Origin: JBGOUJ01 sp041477005
Lineage (GTDB): Bacteria > Acidobacteriota > Terriglobia > Bryobacterales > JACQDG01
Assembly (NCBI GenBank): GCA_041477005.1
Contig: JBGOUJ010000074.1
Span: 1-19,404, forward strand
Direction of reading: 5' to 3'
DNA length: 19,404 nucleotides
Shown here: positions 8,014 to 15,256 of the stretch, piece after piece
How the letters are laid out: each line of letters begins with the position of its first letter
Position numbering within the stretch: the stretch's first letter is position 1
Notes under the pieces: model-generated
What the model was told of the DNA's origin: nothing
What the model saw: the letters and a program-made list of their open reading frames with translations, nothing else
The model's database searches: none
Made by a program: the position numbers and the translations under genes

Positions 8014-8054
8014 AGGGCGGAAGGCGGCCGGCGGCCCGCGATGCCTTCCGTCCT
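8014..8054. terminator. Long hairpin between convergent genes, candidate bidirectional terminator
   Basis: CGGAAGGC (8018-8025) pairs with GCCTTCCG (8043-8050). The stem continues outward through 8014-8017 with 8051-8054 (one G-U pair), giving about 12 bp. The loop itself contains GGCC palindromes. It lies between the ends of the heme peroxidase and the minus-strand operon, the expected place for a shared terminator. There is no T-tract on either side. Confidence 0.5.
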
Positions 8055-8091
8055 CGGGGGCCCGTGGGGTTGGCAGCGATATTCCCGCCGC

Positions 8092-9819
8092 TCAGAAAAA
8101 CGGCACGCCCTTGCCGTCCTTCGCCAGCGCGTCAGCCTGGGAGTCCAGCTCGGCCATAAGGGTCCGGGCTTCGGTGATGCGGTCGAAATCCTCCGCGTCG
8201 CCCTTTTCATAGGCTTGGCCGAGTCTGTCTATGATCTCCGTGTACTGATCCAAAGCCTTCTTTGCGGTCTTGGCATCAGCCGGCGAGAGATCGACGAGAT
8301 ACGCCGTCGAATTCTGGTCGAAATACGGTTGCAGAACGAGGCGAATCTCCCGGAAGCGGCTGAAATGCTCGGTGCCGTCGGCAATGATTCGCCCGGCGAG
8401 CTGGGCGAGCTCCTCCGGATATTTGGCCTTGTCGCGGAGAGTTGTCAGCACGCTCGCGTACCTGCCGTCTAACGAACCACTCGGCTGCTCCACGGCAATG
8501 AAATCGTCAAGCACGTCTTGGGTCAAAGGCCGCAGTTCCCGGTCGCGCATCTTGCCGTCCTTGGCCGGCACCTGCTGCGCGACTCCCAGTGAAGGACCAA
8601 ACCGCTGGGACGTCAGCTTGCGGTGATCCAATTCCCACAGCAACTGGTTGGCCCAGCGAAGATGCCGCATTTCACTGACCGCGATCCTCAGTATTTCGTG
8701 GTAGACAAATGTGAGGTCCTGCTTCAAGGCGTCGTTCCTGGCGCGGTTGGGGTTTAGGACCGAGTAGCGGGCATACAGGTACTCGAGCGCCAGCACATGC
8801 TCCAGAGTGGCGAGTTTAACCAGCTCTTTAGCGAGATCGTCGGGGCTGCCGAGCGGTGTCTTGGCCTCGATGGGCCGCGGCTGAAAAATGCGAGAAACCT
8901 CCTTGCCCAGGAGCACGAGCGATAGATCCTGCCAGCGCCGGTTGATCTCGTAATGATCCATCTGGGCCCGGCGGTCCTCGGTAGCGTCCACCGGAGCTGT
9001 CCGCTCGCGCGACCGATCGGCGCGCAGCCAATCGATCGGGGTGTTGGCGCGATCCGGATCGGCGGACTCGGCATCCGGCAGAATCGGTTCACCCGGCAGG
9101 TCCTCGCCGAGGACGATGTCGGGATGGTTCGATGCCCAGTAGTAGCAGGCGCAATCGCGGAAGTCGTGCATCCAGGGAGAACACAGGCTTTGGGTCAGCT
9201 CGCCGGGCGCGTATGCGGCGCTGAGGGTTCCGGTATTGGAATCCGTGTAGACGCGGCGCCAGCCTGAGAGTTCGATTTGTTTGGGACCCGCCACGGCGCC
9301 GCCCGTGGTTTCGGGCCGCTGCACCAGCCTGATGGTCAAGGGTCCCGCTTCGAGCGAGCGCACGAGTCGCCAGATGGTCATGCCGTCTAATGGCGGCCTC
9401 GAGCTGATATTCTGCCGCAACAGGATGGTCTTCCGGCCCTGCGTAAGCGATTCCAGAAACCACACACCCTGCCCCAAAGCCTTGCCGGGGGCGCCGCGAA
9501 TCGCGGCGGCGAGCCTCTGCTGCGCGCCGGCATCCGGCTGGTCAGCCGGGCGCCCCTGAAATGTCTCCGGCAGCAGATCCGGGTCGTTTTCGTCCACGGC
9601 CATCAGGCGGGCGCCCTGCCGCAGCGCAGCCTCGCGACTCGACGTGGAGACGAACTCGAAGACCAAGCCCGGAAAAAAGCGGCGATCGAGGTTTCGATGG
9701 TCGAACTCCAGGCCGGGATAGCAGTTTCCAACGCCGCTTTCCAGTCGCGTCGTCACGGGGTTGCCAGCGATCTGGGCAGCCGCTCGGGCGGTGAGATTGC
9801 GGGGGAAGATTCTATTCAT
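8092..9819 (-). CDS. LodA C-terminal-like (candidate CTQ-bearing) domain fused to VioB-like ferritin domain
   Basis: 575 residues. ATG 9819 overlaps the upstream stop by 8 nt and has AAAGGGAAA before it; ATG 9846 is an alternative. The N-terminal part (about 15-240) carries elements of the C-terminal half of LodA-type CTQ oxidases: GNCYPGLE (31-38, compare the family's GG-x-FxPGIE), PGELTQSLCSPWMHDF (about 205-220, compare PGDLT...MAvPWQ-x-D) and CACYYWASNHPDIV (223-236, compare C...WWPxxRPxxV). Cys33 and Trp228 lie where the CTQ pair is expected. Residues about 330-490 are ferritin-like: LEHVLALEYLYARYS (339-353), EMRHL (383-387) and TEHF (483-486), giving di-iron-type Glu/His ligands as in VioB/iminophenylpyruvate-dimer-synthase-like proteins. 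Final gene of a three-gene overlapping operon. Known: LodA-type enzymes are amino acid oxidases releasing peroxide. Inferred: this is the catalytic half of a split enzyme, with unknown substrate. Confidence 0.72.
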   Translation of the reverse strand: MNRIFPRNLTARAAAQIAGNPVTTRLESGVGNCYPGLEFDHRNLDRRFFPGLVFEFVSTSSREAALRQGARLMAVDENDPDLLPETFQGRPADQPDAGAQQRLAAAIRGAPGKALGQGVWFLESLTQGRKTILLRQNISSRPPLDGMTIWRLVRSLEAGPLTIRLVQRPETTGGAVAGPKQIELSGWRRVYTDSNTGTLSAAYAPGELTQSLCSPWMHDFRDCACYYWASNHPDIVLGEDLPGEPILPDAESADPDRANTPIDWLRADRSRERTAPVDATEDRRAQMDHYEINRRWQDLSLVLLGKEVSRIFQPRPIEAKTPLGSPDDLAKELVKLATLEHVLALEYLYARYSVLNPNRARNDALKQDLTFVYHEILRIAVSEMRHLRWANQLLWELDHRKLTSQRFGPSLGVAQQVPAKDGKMRDRELRPLTQDVLDDFIAVEQPSGSLDGRYASVLTTLRDKAKYPEELAQLAGRIIADGTEHFSRFREIRLVLQPYFDQNSTAYLVDLSPADAKTAKKALDQYTEIIDRLGQAYEKGDAEDFDRITEARTLMAELDSQADALAKDGKGVPFF

Positions 9820-11170
9820 GCGTTTTCCCTTTGCGCGGGTTGTCACCAGCGGGACTTGTTAGCAGGGCAGGCTTGAATCGGAGCACGCGATCGTAGAAGC
9901 GAAGACAATAGTCGAGCCAGCCTCGAATGTAATCGCAACCGCTGCGGCCGGCTGCGACGACTTCGGCGTGGCAACCGCCGCCGCACAGGTAGCGCGCCCA
10001 GCAACTGCGGCAAGGCTCCTGCCGGTCGACGTGTCTTTCCGCCAGGAACCGCTCCCGCCCGTCGGGATCGGGCGCGCCGAAGCCCAGAGAAAACCGCGGA
10101 TCTCCTATGGTCCGGTGGCAGGTGAAGTACTCGCCGCGAGCGCTCACGGATACGTAGTTTGCCGCGGAACCGCAGGGCAAAGCGCGGGCGGCGCCGCGAT
10201 GGATCTCTTTGACGGCGGTCGCCACGTTCGAGAATCGCCACGGCTGTCCCGACTCGATCCGGGTCCACTCGATCTCCGATGCGCGGATCATTTCTTCCAG
10301 CAAGAGGGACCAGTCAGCGCCGTCGAGGACCAGATCCCGCAACGGACTGGTGCGCAGAGGGCTGACACCGATATCCTGGAAACCGGCCTCCGCCAGCGCT
10401 TGGATTCGTTCGGCAATGCGAAGGTCCTGCCGCGCGATCGTAGCGCGGGCGGCCACGCGTGCCCGGCCGGGATTGTCCAGCAGAGGCCTTATATGCGCGA
10501 TGGCCTGCGCCGCGGCGCCGGGCCCGTTCCGCGTGCGGCGATGGCGGTCGTTGACCGCATCCGCGCCGTCGAGACTCACCGACACCGAGAAGCCGTGTTC
10601 GCGAAGCAAATCGATGTCGCCGTCGTTCAGCAGTGTCGCATTGGTGGTGACGGAGAAGCCCGCGCGAATCCGAAGCTCACGGGCGCGCCTGGCCGCGTAC
10701 GCGACGGACTGGTGCAGCACCGAACGGTTCAGGAAGGGTTCGCCGCCGATAAAACCGATGGTGACGCGCCGGCCGTGCGCACCCGCAAAAAGTCGCTCGA
10801 TGGCCGCCATGGCCACTTCCAGCCCCATAAATTGCGCGTCCCCGCCGAATCGGCCTTCATCCGCGTAGCAGTAGCTGCACGAGAGATTGCAGGATTGAGC
10901 GATATTCAGGGAGATGGCGGCGGGGGCGGCGAGTTCGCCGGCGATGTCCGGCGGCGCCGGCCCGTACCGTGCCGCCTGCCGCAACTCAGCCTCGGCCGCA
11001 GGGTCGCGGCGCTGCAGGCTGGAGAACATCCCGGCATCGATTTCGAACAGCAGGGAGCCCTCGACCAGGAAGGCGAGAGGCGGCGTGCCAGCCGCCAAGT
11101 GAAGCCAGGGAGGGGGTGCGGCATTCCGGACGGCTTCTCGCGGCCCGTTTAAGACGATCAATTCCGTCAT
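9812..11170 (-). CDS. Radical SAM/SPASM peptide-modifying enzyme, QhpD-like
   Basis: 452 residues. Its ATG overlaps the upstream stop in ATGA (11167-11170), so translation is coupled. The radical-SAM cluster motif is CNLSCSYC (Cys94, Cys98, Cys101), with GGEPFLN at 142-148. The SPASM domain supplies eight more cysteines: 333, 351, 387, 390, 396, 400 (CGGGC), 412 and 422, enough for two auxiliary clusters. The N-terminal portion (about 20-80, with PPLAFLVEGSLLFEID) resembles the leader-binding region of QhpD-type maturases. QhpD installs Cys-to-Asp/Glu thioether links in the CTQ-bearing subunit of quinohemoprotein amine dehydrogenase. Its position between the two LodA-like halves suggests it modifies one of them, perhaps the Cys/Asp-rich stretch around residues 213-225 of the downstream protein (inference). 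Family call is firm; substrate is not. Confidence 0.9.
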   Translation of the reverse strand: MTELIVLNGPREAVRNAAPPPWLHLAAGTPPLAFLVEGSLLFEIDAGMFSSLQRRDPAAEAELRQAARYGPAPPDIAGELAAPAAISLNIAQSCNLSCSYCYADEGRFGGDAQFMGLEVAMAAIERLFAGAHGRRVTIGFIGGEPFLNRSVLHQSVAYAARRARELRIRAGFSVTTNATLLNDGDIDLLREHGFSVSVSLDGADAVNDRHRRTRNGPGAAAQAIAHIRPLLDNPGRARVAARATIARQDLRIAERIQALAEAGFQDIGVSPLRTSPLRDLVLDGADWSLLLEEMIRASEIEWTRIESGQPWRFSNVATAVKEIHRGAARALPCGSAANYVSVSARGEYFTCHRTIGDPRFSLGFGAPDPDGRERFLAERHVDRQEPCRSCWARYLCGGGCHAEVVAAGRSGCDYIRGWLDYCLRFYDRVLRFKPALLTSPAGDNPRKGKTHE

Positions 11171-12846
11171 TTGTTCCCGCCGCCGGAGGGACGGCCTCGC
11201 CGTTCAGCCACGCGCTGCACGTGCTCCCGAACACGGGTCAACAGATGCGCGGGTGGTGGCCGTTTGCCGCGCGGCACAGCGGCAACGGATGCGAGGTCGC
11301 CGGCAGCGGGTGATTCGAGGCGGCCCAAGACATCCAGGAGGAACTGATACTGCCGGCGTGTCAGCGAGAGCGCCGTAGCGTCGGAATCGCGCATGTAGGG
11401 CGGCATCCGCATGTCATGCAAGGTGTCGCGCACGATGCGCGGGTCACGGCGGGACGGATCAGGCTTCGCGTCTTCCGCCGGGTTAGCCTGAAGCTCTGAA
11501 AAAACGCCGTAAGGCGGCCGGATCAGCCGGCGGACCAGGTCGGCGTTCTCCCGGAGGAACAGGGCGAGGTCCTCGACATCGGCCAGCGGCGCGTGCACCG
11601 TTTGCGCCATGGACGCAAAGGGAACGCGAGCGTGCGTGCTCACAGGAGAGCTCAGGACTTGCGTCGGGTCGAAGTACTTTGGCGAGTCCCGCGGCGTCAT
11701 GCTCTGCGGCAGCGTGGTCGCCGGCGGTATAGCGGATCGCTGCTGGCCGCTCAGAAGGGTCTGGCGATTGGAGTCAACGTTGGCAAGGCTGGCGGTCTCG
11801 TAGACCCGCTGAAACAGGTCGCCGAGGCGGTCGAGCGCCTCCTGTAAGACCTCCGGCGGTTCCGAAGCAGGCGGGTCTCGATCGATCAGATCGTCAGCCA
11901 GCGAGACGAAAGGCCGGCGGTCCGGCGCAAAGTCCGGCGGACCACAAAAGACGCGCGCCTGCGCTTGCTTGCGAGTGCGTCCGTTCAGGACCACGGAAGC
12001 CTCGATCGAGACATCGCAAGTATCGTCCACGACGCCATACGACAAATTGCCCCTGCTGGCGTCGTCGGACCCGTCGTAGGTATCGGAAGGCTCCGGATTA
12101 TTGAACTTCGCGGCCCGGGAGTCGTACGAAGTCCAGGCGGCGTCCGGATTCAGAATAAGATTGGCCCTAGGTACGACTTCGTATACCCGGCTCGGCATGT
12201 TGAGGTCCGGCTCGACAGCGCTGGAGAGGCCCGGCGGCCCAAATACCCGGCCGCCCGCGGGCGTGTAGCGAACGCGGAGAACGCTCAAGTCCACTCCCAG
12301 ATTGATGCGATTGGGAATGGGGCGGATCACCTGGAAGGCGCCGAGGGGAATCGGGCGCTCGGGAAAAACAAGCGGCTGCGGCCCGATGCTGGAAGCGAGC
12401 ATCGGATGCCGACCGTGATCGTTTCCCAAAACCTTAACGCTCGCCTGAAAGGCGCACGCGGAAACACCCGTGCGACGGGCCGCCTTCCGGTTTGCCGCGG
12501 TGACGGTGTAGGAAACGCTATCGAGCGTGGCCCCGCATTCGGCCAGCAGGGCAAGGGTCAGCGGCCGCAGATCGTCTTCTCCTGAAACTTTTGCCCATAA
12601 TTCAAGAAAGGGCGCAGTCGGACGCAATGAATTGCCGTCGCGAAACTGGATCAATGCCGGAAGGAAGGGACGCACGGAGCCGTCCTGCTGCACTTCCAGA
12701 CTCACGGTGGGATCAATGACGGTCAGTCCGGCGCCGTGCAAGGAGGGGTCTTCTATCCACGTGAAGCTATCGAGCGGACTATCGCTCCCTCCCAAGCGCG
12801 CGATCGCCAGGGGCGGCAAAAAGAGAACCTCTTCGAGTTCAACCAT
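11167..12846 (-). CDS. LodA N-terminal-like subunit of a split CTQ-type oxidase
   Basis: 559 residues from ATG 12846; the frame extends further upstream but runs into the divergent gene, and family similarity starts here. The opening LFLPPLAIARLGGSDSP (8-24) matches the LodA start pattern (YPPIGIARVGNSP). Residues about 270-321, with GVVDDTCDVSIEA and GPPDFAPDRRPFVSLADDL, match the LodA DD-SDGPV...PPDFAP...LYD region. Residues about 479-503 (MRMPPYMRDSDATALSLTRRQY) match the MPP...LTxTQYxxL segment that in LodA precedes the CTQ-bearing C-terminal part. The protein then ends in a basic tail with no tryptophan or cysteine, so it cannot hold CTQ itself. The missing part is found in the gene at 8092-9819. 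First gene of the operon; overlaps the radical SAM gene by 4 bp. Identification is by motif reading and is divergent from well-known LodA proteins. Confidence 0.7.
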   Translation of the reverse strand: MVELEEVLFLPPLAIARLGGSDSPLDSFTWIEDPSLHGAGLTVIDPTVSLEVQQDGSVRPFLPALIQFRDGNSLRPTAPFLELWAKVSGEDDLRPLTLALLAECGATLDSVSYTVTAANRKAARRTGVSACAFQASVKVLGNDHGRHPMLASSIGPQPLVFPERPIPLGAFQVIRPIPNRINLGVDLSVLRVRYTPAGGRVFGPPGLSSAVEPDLNMPSRVYEVVPRANLILNPDAAWTSYDSRAAKFNNPEPSDTYDGSDDASRGNLSYGVVDDTCDVSIEASVVLNGRTRKQAQARVFCGPPDFAPDRRPFVSLADDLIDRDPPASEPPEVLQEALDRLGDLFQRVYETASLANVDSNRQTLLSGQQRSAIPPATTLPQSMTPRDSPKYFDPTQVLSSPVSTHARVPFASMAQTVHAPLADVEDLALFLRENADLVRRLIRPPYGVFSELQANPAEDAKPDPSRRDPRIVRDTLHDMRMPPYMRDSDATALSLTRRQYQFLLDVLGRLESPAAGDLASVAAVPRGKRPPPAHLLTRVREHVQRVAERRGRPSGGGNK

Positions 12847-12873
12847 CTCGCACCATTCGGAGTTGCGGTTAGA

Positions 12874-12902
12874 ATTGTGTATTGGCGAGGGCACGATGTC
12901 AA
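12874..12902 (-). promoter_or_regulatory. Predicted promoter of the split-LodA operon
   Basis: On the minus strand, TTGACA (complement of 12897-12902), a 17-nt spacer and CACAAT (complement of 12874-12879). The -35 is perfect and the -10 matches four of six. It would start transcription about 20 nt before the ATG at 12846. The -35 overlaps the ribosome-binding region of the divergent flavoprotein gene, so the two directions may influence each other. Confidence 0.55.
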
Positions 12903-12912
12903 GGAAAATCTG

Positions 12913-14148
12913 ATGGATTGCGACGTCGTTGTGGCGGGGACCGGGATAGCGGCCTGCGCATGCGCTCTGCGTTTTCTGGCCCTGCGATTTCGGCCCCTCC
13001 TGATTTCGTGCGGTCGTGAGATTCAGGCGGGCGCCGAGGCGATCGCCGAGCCTGCCTGGGAGCTCTTCGGAGCGCTCGGCTTGGAAGGAGCACTGCGAGC
13101 GGCGGGAGCGGAAATCGTGGACGGATTCGAGAACGCGTGGAATGAATCCGAAGTCCACTGGAAACGGGGCCGCTGGATTCACGTCGATCGCCGGGCGCTG
13201 GCGGCCGCCGCGCTCCAGGAAGCTGTGGGACGGGGCGCGCTGGTACACGTATGCGATCAACTGCCTCGTTTGCGGCCGAGGCACGGCGGGGTGCGAGCGC
13301 GATTCGAAGACGGCGAGCGGGAATTCCTGGCGGCCGTGGACGCCACCGGGCGGTCGGCCGTGTGGTCGCGCCCCATACACCGGCTGGGACGCGAGGTTGC
13401 CGGAATCTTCCATTTGCAAGGTCCCTGCCCCGGCAGCGGCAAGATCGTGCGTGTAAGCGATGATAGATGGGCGTACTTTATCGGATCAAGAACGTTGCCA
13501 ACGGTGGGAATTATCGGACGATCCACGCGAACTCTGGACGATTCGGTCAGAAAACACCTGAATATTTCCATGGACGCGCGGTTTGTGGGGCCTCGGCCGG
13601 CCTTTCCCCAATGGTGTGACCGTCCCATCGAGCAGCGTCGTCTCGCCGTGGGAGACGCGGCCCTGGCTTACAACCCGCTTGCAGGCCAAGGCATTCGCTT
13701 TGCGCTGGCGAGCGCCTACAGTGCGGCGGCGGTCCTCCGGACATGGAGAGATGATCCGGCAGCGGCCGCCGCCGCCGAGCGTTACTACGCTGATTTTGTT
13801 GACAGCGCGCGACGGCGTCACTTTGAATTCCTCGACTCGCTGCATGCCGGACAAGAGCGGAAGGGAGCGAAGCCGATAAGCATCCCGGAGACGGTGCGCT
13901 TTACAGGCCGCACACGCATCGCTGCAGTGAACCGCGATTCACGAATCGTTCAGGAGGAAGTGTTGGAGACTGCCGATGGCGGGGCGCTACGCTGGGTCGG
14001 CGGATTCGACCTGCTTTGTCTCAGAGATATGGCGCAGATCCCGGTGCGCACGGCGCACCTCGTCGAGCAGCTCCAGCGGCTGCCCATGACGGCGGCGCAC
14101 GCGCGAATGCTGGTCCGGTGGTGTCTGGAGCGGCAGGTTTTGACTTGA
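12913..14148 (+). CDS. LodB/QhpG-like FAD-dependent monooxygenase, candidate CTQ maturase
   Basis: 411 residues. ATG 12913 with AAGGAA six bases upstream; the frame is open further 5' but the Rossmann strand starts here. Features: dinucleotide-binding GTGIAA (residues 9-14) within CDVVVAGTG, the DATGR segment (143-147) and the second FAD motif GDAALAYNPLAGQG (247-260). This architecture is that of group A flavin monooxygenases and the halogenase-related LodB/QhpG proteins. LodB is needed to make CTQ in LodA; QhpG hydroxylates the CTQ tryptophan in quinohemoprotein amine dehydrogenase. It is divergent from, and only 66 bp away from, the split-LodA operon, which supports a role in maturing that enzyme. 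The family call rests on motifs; the LodB/QhpG function rests mainly on context, and a general flavin monooxygenase remains possible. Confidence 0.8.
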   Translation: MDCDVVVAGTGIAACACALRFLALRFRPLLISCGREIQAGAEAIAEPAWELFGALGLEGALRAAGAEIVDGFENAWNESEVHWKRGRWIHVDRRALAAAALQEAVGRGALVHVCDQLPRLRPRHGGVRARFEDGEREFLAAVDATGRSAVWSRPIHRLGREVAGIFHLQGPCPGSGKIVRVSDDRWAYFIGSRTLPTVGIIGRSTRTLDDSVRKHLNISMDARFVGPRPAFPQWCDRPIEQRRLAVGDAALAYNPLAGQGIRFALASAYSAAAVLRTWRDDPAAAAAAERYYADFVDSARRRHFEFLDSLHAGQERKGAKPISIPETVRFTGRTRIAAVNRDSRIVQEEVLETADGGALRWVGGFDLLCLRDMAQIPVRTAHLVEQLQRLPMTAAHARMLVRWCLERQVLT

Positions 14149-14172
14149 GCGCGTTCGGCGCCCAGGTCACGG

Positions 14173-15039
14173 CTACTTCGCTGCGGCCACCCGCAGGGGT
14201 TTATCCAGCTTGAAGGTCAATACGGTCTCGGAGGGCACGCGGATGGATCCCTTGGTGAGGATTTGCGTGAGAGCCCCGGCCCCGGCGCCCGACCCTGCTC
14301 CGATGGCCGCGCCCTTTCCGTGACCGGCGATGGCGCCGATAATAGCTCCGATCGCAGCGCCTCCGCCCGTGTACTCAGCCGTCCTCGTATTCCCGCCGAT
14401 GCCCGCCTTTCCGCGCTCTGCGAGGTCGGTGGTGCTGAGCTGATATTGCTGCCCTTCGACCGCAACAGACCGCAAGTCCAACACAAGATCGGAGGCGCCC
14501 CGGATCCGCCCCCCCTTCGATGCTGACTTGATGACGATCTGAGCATTCGATCCGCGTGGAATGACCAGGTCGCCGGCGGCGTCGAGTACATCCCTCTCGA
14601 CTTCGGCCGCGTAGGTCTGCCCCTCCGCCGCTTTGCCGGAATCGATCGTTTCCTCGCTCCGCACCGAAATCTCCGTCCCCACCGGCAGTTGGTAGGTTTT
14701 GGTCCGGATCGCCGACTGCTCCGGGTGGTAATGGTGCTCGTGGGCAGGCGCGCCTGCTCCCTTCCCCCGAGTGGCCGGCGTTTCCGCTGGTGTGGCCGGC
14801 GCGTCGTCATACTCCACCGACTTCACGTCTTTCATGGAGATCGTGCGCGTCGCATTGTCGTCGCCGGCGAGCTTGATCTCGGTGGACGAACTCGCCACGA
14901 CGGCGCCGGCTTGCGTTGTGCCGTCGCGCAACAGAACAGTCGCGTGCGGTCTGTCCGACGGCGCCGTGTCCTGGCTCTGGCAGGACGCAAGAAGTACGAG
15001 AGACAGAACAGCCGGGAGTCCCATGATCCATTGCCGCAT
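14173..15039 (-). CDS. Glycine-rich predicted lipoprotein
   Basis: 288 residues from ATG 15039; a GTG at 15051 in the same frame is an alternative start. The N-terminus is a lipoprotein signal (hydrophobic core then LLASC, with Cys about residue 20). Residues about 32-75 resemble a short beta-domain (VLLRDGTTQAGAVV, EIKLAGDD, VKSVEYDD). Then comes a His-rich linker (HEHHYH) and a beta-rich region with LPVGTEISVR, EETIDSGKAAEGQTY and DLVIPRGSNAQIVI, reminiscent of secretin- or TrbI-like anchoring segments common in acidobacterial lipoproteins. A glycine-zipper stretch (GGGAAIGAIIGAIAGHGKGAAIGAG...) precedes the C-terminal TVLTFKLDKPL. It is probably an envelope or stress lipoprotein; specific function unknown. 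It has its own good promoter and is convergent with the flavoprotein gene. Confidence 0.82.
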   Translation of the reverse strand: MRQWIMGLPAVLSLVLLASCQSQDTAPSDRPHATVLLRDGTTQAGAVVASSSTEIKLAGDDNATRTISMKDVKSVEYDDAPATPAETPATRGKGAGAPAHEHHYHPEQSAIRTKTYQLPVGTEISVRSEETIDSGKAAEGQTYAAEVERDVLDAAGDLVIPRGSNAQIVIKSASKGGRIRGASDLVLDLRSVAVEGQQYQLSTTDLAERGKAGIGGNTRTAEYTGGGAAIGAIIGAIAGHGKGAAIGAGSGAGAGALTQILTKGSIRVPSETVLTFKLDKPLRVAAAK

Positions 15040-15074
15040 GAAAGTACGCACCCTTTCTTCCGAACCGTAAAATC

Positions 15075-15103
15075 AGTATAAATCAGATCCGCTGGGATGT
15101 CAC
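15075..15103 (-). promoter_or_regulatory. Near-consensus promoter of the lipoprotein gene
   Basis: On the minus strand, GTGACA (complement of 15098-15103), a 17-nt spacer and TATACT (complement of 15075-15080). Both hexamers match sigma-70 consensus at five of six positions with ideal spacing. The leader would be about 28 nt. This is the best promoter seen in the window. Confidence 0.65.
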
Positions 15104-15256
15104 GGTGACCCGAGAAGAATGTGGAGACGCGGTTGCAGGCGGCAGCCGAACTGCGAGCCGCGCTGAAGCGCGTGCGCCGGGACCGCGACTCGAGCTGAGC
15201 AGGGGCCAACCGCGCGACATCCAGTTTGCGCCAAAAGTGATATTCTGAGAACGAAG

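Noticed and set aside
9968..11152. Open frame of 394 codons on the + strand opposite the radical SAM gene
   Set aside because: The opposite strand encodes all radical SAM and SPASM cysteines; this frame has no recognisable motif.
9812..11170. Radical SAM gene as PqqE or a RiPP (sactipeptide) maturase with its own small precursor
   Set aside because: No small precursor gene or PqqD-type chaperone is visible; overlap with the LodA-like halves fits a QhpD-like role better. Not fully excluded.
8092..12846. Split LodA as a frameshift or assembly artefact
   Set aside because: The two halves are separated by a complete, intact gene with proper overlapping start and stop codons, so a simple frameshift cannot explain it.
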